Part shown: piece by piece, positions 60,229 through 64,000 of the stretch | Layout of the letters: the number at the start of each line of letters is the position of its first letter | How positions within the stretch are numbered: position 1 is the stretch's first letter | Assembly: GCF_019670125.1 (NCBI RefSeq) | Contig: NZ_AP023033.1 | Span: 752,501 to 816,500, forward strand | DNA: 64,000 bases | Reading direction: 5' to 3' | DNA from: Agarivorans aestuarii | Lineage (GTDB): Bacteria; Pseudomonadota; Gammaproteobacteria; Enterobacterales; Celerinatantimonadaceae | Notes under the pieces: generated by a model | What the model saw: only the letters and a program-made list of their open reading frames with translations | Told to the model about the DNA's origin: nothing | Databases searched by the model: none | Position numbers and translations under genes: made by a program

Positions 60229-62082
60229 ATGAGTATTGAAATTTTTGTACCAGATATTGGCGCTGATGAAGTAGAAGTGACCGAGATCCTTGTTGAAGTT
60301 GGCGATAGCGTAGAATTAGAGCAATCGTTAATTTCGGTAGAAGGCGACAAAGCGGCAATGGAAGTTCCGGCTTCTCAAGCTGGCGTTGTAAAAGAAATTA
60401 AAGTTGCAGTAGGCGACAGCGTAGCCACCAACGCACTGATTATGATTTTTGAAGCTGAAGGCGCAGCCGAACAACCAGCGGCTGCTCCTGCTGAAGCCGC
60501 CGCGCCTGCAGCGAGTTCAGTAGAATTAGTGCATGTTCCAGATATTGGTGACGACGAAGTTGAAGTAACCGAAATTGCAGTAAATGTTGGCGATGTGATT
60601 GAAGCAGAGCAAACACTTATCTCGGTTGAAGGTGACAAAGCTGCGATGGAAGTACCAGCACCTTTCGCTGGTACCGTTAAAACCATTAGCATTTCGGTAG
60701 GCGATAAAGTGTCTACGGGCACTCTTATCATGGAATTTGAAGTAGCGGGTTCTACACCAGCTGCGCCTGTGGCAGAAGCTCCAGCCGCTGCCCCTGCAAC
60801 TTCGCAGCTTCAAGAAGTTAATATTCCTGATATTGGCGATGATGAAGTAGAAGTTACCGAAGTTGCGGTTTCTGTTGGCGATAGCGTAGAGCTGGAGCAA
60901 ACGCTTATCTCTGTAGAAGGTGATAAAGCGGCAATGGAAGTGCCTGCACCTTTTGCTGGTGTAGTGAAAGAGCTTAAAGTAGCCGTTGGCGACAAAGTTA
61001 AAACTGGCTCATTGGTAATGGTGTTTGAAGTTACATCTGCAGCGCCTGCAGCAAGTGCACCAGCCGCAGCTCCGGCCGAAGCAGCTAAGCCTGCTACAGC
61101 GCCTGCGCCAGCTAGCAAGCCTGCAAGTGCTCCTGCCAAATCGGGTGAATTTGTAGAAAACAGTGCTTACGTTCACGCATCACCGGTTATTCGTCGTTTA
61201 GCGCGTGAGTTTGGTGTCGATTTAGCCAAAGTTAAAGGTTCGGGCCGCAAGGGTCGTATCGTTAAAGAAGACGTTCAAGCTTACGTTAAGCAAGCGGTTA
61301 AAGTTCTAGAGTCTGGCGCTAGCGCTGGTGGCTCAGGCATGGACGTAGCAGCATGGCCAAGCATCGATTACTCTAAATTTGGTGAAGTGGAAGAAGTTCC
61401 GCTATCACGTATTCAGAAAATCTCTGGTCCAGCACTGCACCGTAACTGGGTGAAAATCCCTCACGTTACTCAGTTTGACGAAGCCGACATTTCAGAAATG
61501 GAAGCTTTCCGTAAAGAGCAAAACGTAATTGCTGAGAAGCAACAGTTAGGCTTTAAGATCACGCCGCTAGTATTCATGCTAAAAGCCGCAGCTAAAACCT
61601 TAGAGAGCATGCCTAAGTTTAACTCGGCGCTGTCTGATGATGGCAATAGCCTCATCATGAAGAAGTACATCCACATTGGTATCGCAGTAGATACGCCAAA
61701 CGGTTTGGTTGTGCCGGTAGTACGCGACGTGAACAAGAAAGGTATTTACCAGCTTTCTGAAGAGTTGGTAGAAATTTCTAAGAAAGCGCGCGCGGGTAAG
61801 CTTACTGCCTCAGACATGCAGGGCGGCTGTTTCACTATTTCTAGCCTTGGCGGTATTGGTGGTACTCAGTTTACCCCTATCGTAAATGCGCCAGAGGTGG
61901 CCATTTTGGGTGTTTCACGTAGTGAAATGAAACCAAAATGGAACGGCAAAGACTTTGTACCGAAGCTAATGTTGCCATTAGCACTGTCTTACGATCACCG
62001 AGTGATTGATGGGGCCGACGGCGCCAGATTTATCTCAACCTTAAGTGGCTTGTTGGGCGACATTCGCCGACTAGTACTTTAG
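60229..62082 (+). CDS. aceF: Dihydrolipoamide acetyltransferase AceF (E2) with three lipoyl domains
   Basis: A 617-residue E2. Three lipoyl domains have lipoylated lysines at 41, 137 and 233, each in [10 protein letters not shown], joined by Ala/Pro-rich linkers. A peripheral-subunit-binding domain (about 320-360, [20 protein letters not shown]) and a catalytic acetyltransferase domain with [11 protein letters not shown] near the C-terminus follow. It is the core of pyruvate dehydrogenase and begins 12 bases after aceE. Confidence 0.97.
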   Translation: MSIEIFVPDIGADEVEVTEILVEVGDSVELEQSLISVEGDKAAMEVPASQAGVVKEIKVAVGDSVATNALIMIFEAEGAAEQPAAAPAEAAAPAASSVELVHVPDIGDDEVEVTEIAVNVGDVIEAEQTLISVEGDKAAMEVPAPFAGTVKTISISVGDKVSTGTLIMEFEVAGSTPAAPVAEAPAAAPATSQLQEVNIPDIGDDEVEVTEVAVSVGDSVELEQTLISVEGDKAAMEVPAPFAGVVKELKVAVGDKVKTGSLVMVFEVTSAAPAASAPAAAPAEAAKPATAPAPASKPASAPAKSGEFVENSAYVHASPVIRRLAREFGVDLAKVKGSGRKGRIVKEDVQAYVKQAVKVLESGASAGGSGMDVAAWPSIDYSKFGEVEEVPLSRIQKISGPALHRNWVKIPHVTQFDEADISEMEAFRKEQNVIAEKQQLGFKITPLVFMLKAAAKTLESMPKFNSALSDDGNSLIMKKYIHIGIAVDTPNGLVVPVVRDVNKKGIYQLSEELVEISKKARAGKLTASDMQGGCFTISSLGGIGGTQFTPIVNAPEVAILGVSRSEMKPKWNGKDFVPKLMLPLALSYDHRVIDGADGARFISTLSGLLGDIRRLVL

Positions 62083-62086
62083 TAAT

Positions 62087-62122
62087 AAGAGCTGGGTGTT
62101 TATCACCCGGCTCTTCTTTTTT
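62087..62122 (+). terminator. Intrinsic terminator after aceF
   Basis: AAGAGCTGGGTG, a 5-base loop and CACCCGGCTCTT form a 12-bp stem with one G-T pair, followed by CTTTTTT. Transcription of pdhR-aceEF can stop here, leaving lpd partly independent. Confidence 0.9.
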
Positions 62123-62158
62123 ATACCGATTAACCGTAAACTCAGTTTAGCTGCATGG

Positions 62159-62188
62159 TTGACACTTTTACCCTACAGCAGCTTTACA
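62159..62188 (+). promoter_or_regulatory. Possible separate promoter of lpd
   Basis: A perfect TTGACA (62159-62164) is followed after 18 bases by the weak TTTACA (62183-62188). lpd is known to have its own promoter in E. coli because E3 also serves 2-oxoglutarate dehydrogenase and glycine cleavage. Confidence 0.45.
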
Positions 62189-62213
62189 ACATAACAATAC
62201 CAAGAGGTCATCA

Positions 62214-63647
62214 ATGAGTAAGGAAATCAAGACCCAGGTGGTAGTACTGGGTGCAGGCCCTGCAGGTTATTCTGCTGCCTTCCGTGCTGCCGATTTAGGT
62301 TTGGAAACAGTAATTGTAGAACGCTACGCCACCCTCGGCGGAGTATGTTTGAATGTGGGGTGTATCCCATCAAAAGCTTTGTTGCACGTAGCTAAAGTGA
62401 TTGAAGAAGCAAAATCACTGGCCGAGCACGGCATTGTGTTTGGTGAGCCACAAACCGACATTAATAAAATCCGTACCTGGAAAGAGAAAGTAATCGGTCA
62501 GTTGACTGGTGGCCTCGATGGTATGGCTAAAATGCGTAAAGTTAAAGTAGTCCAAGGCTTAGGTAAGTTTACCGGCGCTAACTCACTAGAAGTAACTGGT
62601 GATGACGGCGAAGCCACTACTATTAACTTTGACAACGCAATTATTGCAGCGGGTTCTCGCCCAGTTAAATTGCCATTTATTCCACACAATGACCCACGTG
62701 TATGGGATTCAACTGACGCGCTAGAGCTTAAAGAAGTTCCTGGTAAGTTGTTAGTATTAGGTGGCGGTATTATTGGCCTAGAAATGGGTACAGTATATGG
62801 CGCACTAGGCAGTGAGATTGACGTTGTAGAATTTGCTGACCAACTTGTACCAGCAGCTGATAAAGATGTAGTTCGCGCTTACACCAAAAAAGTGAAAAGC
62901 AAGTTCAACATCATGCTTGAAACCAAAGTGGTAGCGGTTGAGTCGAAAACAGACGGCTTATACGTAACTTACGAAGGTAAGCAAGCGCCACACGAGCCGG
63001 TTCGCTATGATGCAGTATTAGTTGCGGTAGGCCGTGTACCAAATGGTTTAGGTTTAGATGCTGAGAAAGCCGGCATTGAAGTCACCGAGCGTGGCTTTAT
63101 TGAAGTAGACAAGCAACTACGTACTAACGTGCCACACATCCACGCTATTGGCGACATCGTAGGGCAACCTATGTTGGCACACAAAGGGGTGCATGAAGGT
63201 CACGTAGCTGCAGAGGTTATCTCTGGTAAGAAGCACTTCTTTGATCCTAAAGTGATCCCTTCGATTGCTTACACCGAGCCAGAGATGGCATGGGTAGGTT
63301 TAACCGAGAAAGAAGCTAAAGCGCAAGGCATTAACTATGAAGCCTCTGTGTTCCCCTGGGCTGCCTCGGGCCGTGCTATCGCCTCTGATTGCCCAGATGG
63401 CATGACTAAGATGATTTTTGATAAAGAATCTGGCCGTGTGATTGGTGGTGCTGTAGTGGGTACTAACGGCGGTGAATTGCTAGGTGAAATTGGTTTAGCG
63501 ATTGAGATGGGTTGTGATGCAGAAGACATCGCGTTAACCATTCACGCTCACCCAACCTTGCATGAATCGGTTGGCTTGGCTGCAGAGATTTTTGAAGGAA
63601 GTATTACCGACCTTCCAAATGCGAAAGCCAAGAAAAAGAAAAAATAG
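62214..63647 (+). CDS. lpd: Dihydrolipoamide dehydrogenase (E3)
   Basis: A 477-residue flavoprotein: FAD-binding VLGAGPAGYSAA near 11-22, redox-active Cys45 and Cys50 (GGVCLNVGCIPSKAL), NAD-binding GGGIIGLEMGT, and the catalytic pair His446-Glu451 (HAHPTLHES). It reoxidises the lipoyl arms of AceF. The Lys-rich tail KAKKKKK is normal. It follows aceF with a terminator and a possible promoter between. Confidence 0.97.
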   Translation: MSKEIKTQVVVLGAGPAGYSAAFRAADLGLETVIVERYATLGGVCLNVGCIPSKALLHVAKVIEEAKSLAEHGIVFGEPQTDINKIRTWKEKVIGQLTGGLDGMAKMRKVKVVQGLGKFTGANSLEVTGDDGEATTINFDNAIIAAGSRPVKLPFIPHNDPRVWDSTDALELKEVPGKLLVLGGGIIGLEMGTVYGALGSEIDVVEFADQLVPAADKDVVRAYTKKVKSKFNIMLETKVVAVESKTDGLYVTYEGKQAPHEPVRYDAVLVAVGRVPNGLGLDAEKAGIEVTERGFIEVDKQLRTNVPHIHAIGDIVGQPMLAHKGVHEGHVAAEVISGKKHFFDPKVIPSIAYTEPEMAWVGLTEKEAKAQGINYEASVFPWAASGRAIASDCPDGMTKMIFDKESGRVIGGAVVGTNGGELLGEIGLAIEMGCDAEDIALTIHAHPTLHESVGLAAEIFEGSITDLPNAKAKKKKK

Positions 63648-63676
63648 ACTCATCTAGTCTAAAAAACTACAGTTAT

Positions 63677-63708
63677 AAAGGCAGCCTAGGCTGCCTTTAT
63701 TGTTTTAT
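63677..63708 (+). terminator. Intrinsic terminator after lpd
   Basis: AAAGGCAGCC, two-base loop TA and GGCTGCCTTT form a 10-bp stem, followed by ATTGTTTTAT. Confidence 0.85.
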
Positions 63709-63729
63709 ATTTCAAAGGAATGACGCCAC

Positions 63730-64000
63730 ATGCCACAATTGCGTAAAGCTGTTTGGTTTATTTTGCTCATGTTGATTGCCACTACGGCAGTTGCCCGTCC
63801 CAAAATAGGCTTGGCACTTAGTGGTGGAGGGGCAAAGGGCGCAGCGCATTTAGGGGTCATCCAGCTTCTCGAAGAGCATCAAATTCCGGTTGATTATATC
63901 GCTGGTACCAGCATGGGTGCATATTTTGGTGCCATGCTAGCCATGGGCTATAGTGCCCAAGAGATCGAAGAACTGACTTTTTCGATTTATTGGGAAAGTG
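63730..64000 (+). CDS. Patatin-like phospholipase (partial, cut by window end)
   Basis: The first 90 residues of a secreted patatin-like protein. A signal peptide (about 1-22, ending ATTAVA) precedes the oxyanion motif GGGAKG (32-37) and nucleophile Ser61 in GTSMG. Catalytic Asp lies outside the window. Similar proteins with a signal peptide, including those with a C-terminal beta-barrel (RssA/PlpD-like), exist, but the rest is not visible. AAAGGA precedes the ATG. Confidence 0.88.
   Translation, partial: MPQLRKAVWFILLMLIATTAVARPKIGLALSGGGAKGAAHLGVIQLLEEHQIPVDYIAGTSMGAYFGAMLAMGYSAQEIEELTFSIYWES

Noticed and set aside
60810-61139. Ala/Gly-rich minus-strand frame antisense to aceF
   Set aside because: Composition simply reflects the Ala/Pro linkers of AceF read backwards.

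Overview
The window is a stretch of core chromosome from a marine-type gammaproteobacterium. Gene content and order resemble Alteromonadales and Vibrionales (Shewanella- or Agarivorans-like), but genus cannot be fixed from the sequence alone. Supporting traits are a cytochrome bc1 operon next to sspAB, the DciA helicase loader between lpxC and secA, pilABCD next to nadC, and E. coli-like Mla, Lpt and Pdh systems. I see about 66 protein genes and one RNA gene (rnpB). I see no tRNA, rRNA, insertion sequence, prophage, CRISPR array or obviously foreign segment. Two genes are cut by the window edges: ptsN on the left and a patatin-like phospholipase on the right.

Layout: 1-6519 (minus) carries yrbG-kdsD-kdsC-lptC-lptA-lptB-rpoN-hpf-ptsN, which covers LPS core-sugar synthesis, LPS transport, sigma-54 and nitrogen PTS. 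6667-11198 (plus) is mlaFEDCB-ibaG-murA, for phospholipid transport and the first peptidoglycan step. 11182-14225 (minus) is zapG-degQ-degS, for envelope integrity and stress proteolysis. 14333-20397 (plus) is zapE, rplM-rpsI, petABC and sspAB. 20441-23808 (minus) is lpoA-yraN-diaA-dolP. 23948-25249 (plus) is rsmI and rnpB.

25552-43111 (plus) is a complete, tightly packed dcw cluster: mraZ-rsmH-ftsL-ftsI-murE-murF-mraY-murD-ftsW-murG-murC-ddlB-ftsQ-ftsA-ftsZ-lpxC. It takes UDP-MurNAc to lipid II and builds the divisome. 43134-47755 holds dciA (minus), an M23 peptidase, secA and mutT. 47758-54840 (minus) is nadC-pilA-pilB-pilC-pilD-coaE-zapD-yacG, which includes the type IV pilus core. 55015-64000 (plus) is ampD-ampE, pdhR-aceE-aceF-lpd (pyruvate dehydrogenase) and the start of a patatin-like gene.

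The theme is cell-envelope growth: peptidoglycan precursors, division, LPS, outer-membrane lipid asymmetry, cell-wall recycling, secretion and pili, with central carbon and respiratory genes between. No new multi-gene system is apparent. The less ordinary signals are regulatory: a 20-bp tandem dyad repeat ahead of petABC, an in-frame upstream start with a good ribosome binding site and hairpins ahead of rplM, a long inverted repeat ahead of pilA, three 10-bp-phased MraZ repeats, two PdhR-like operators, and a MutT whose Nudix box lacks its conserved glycine.
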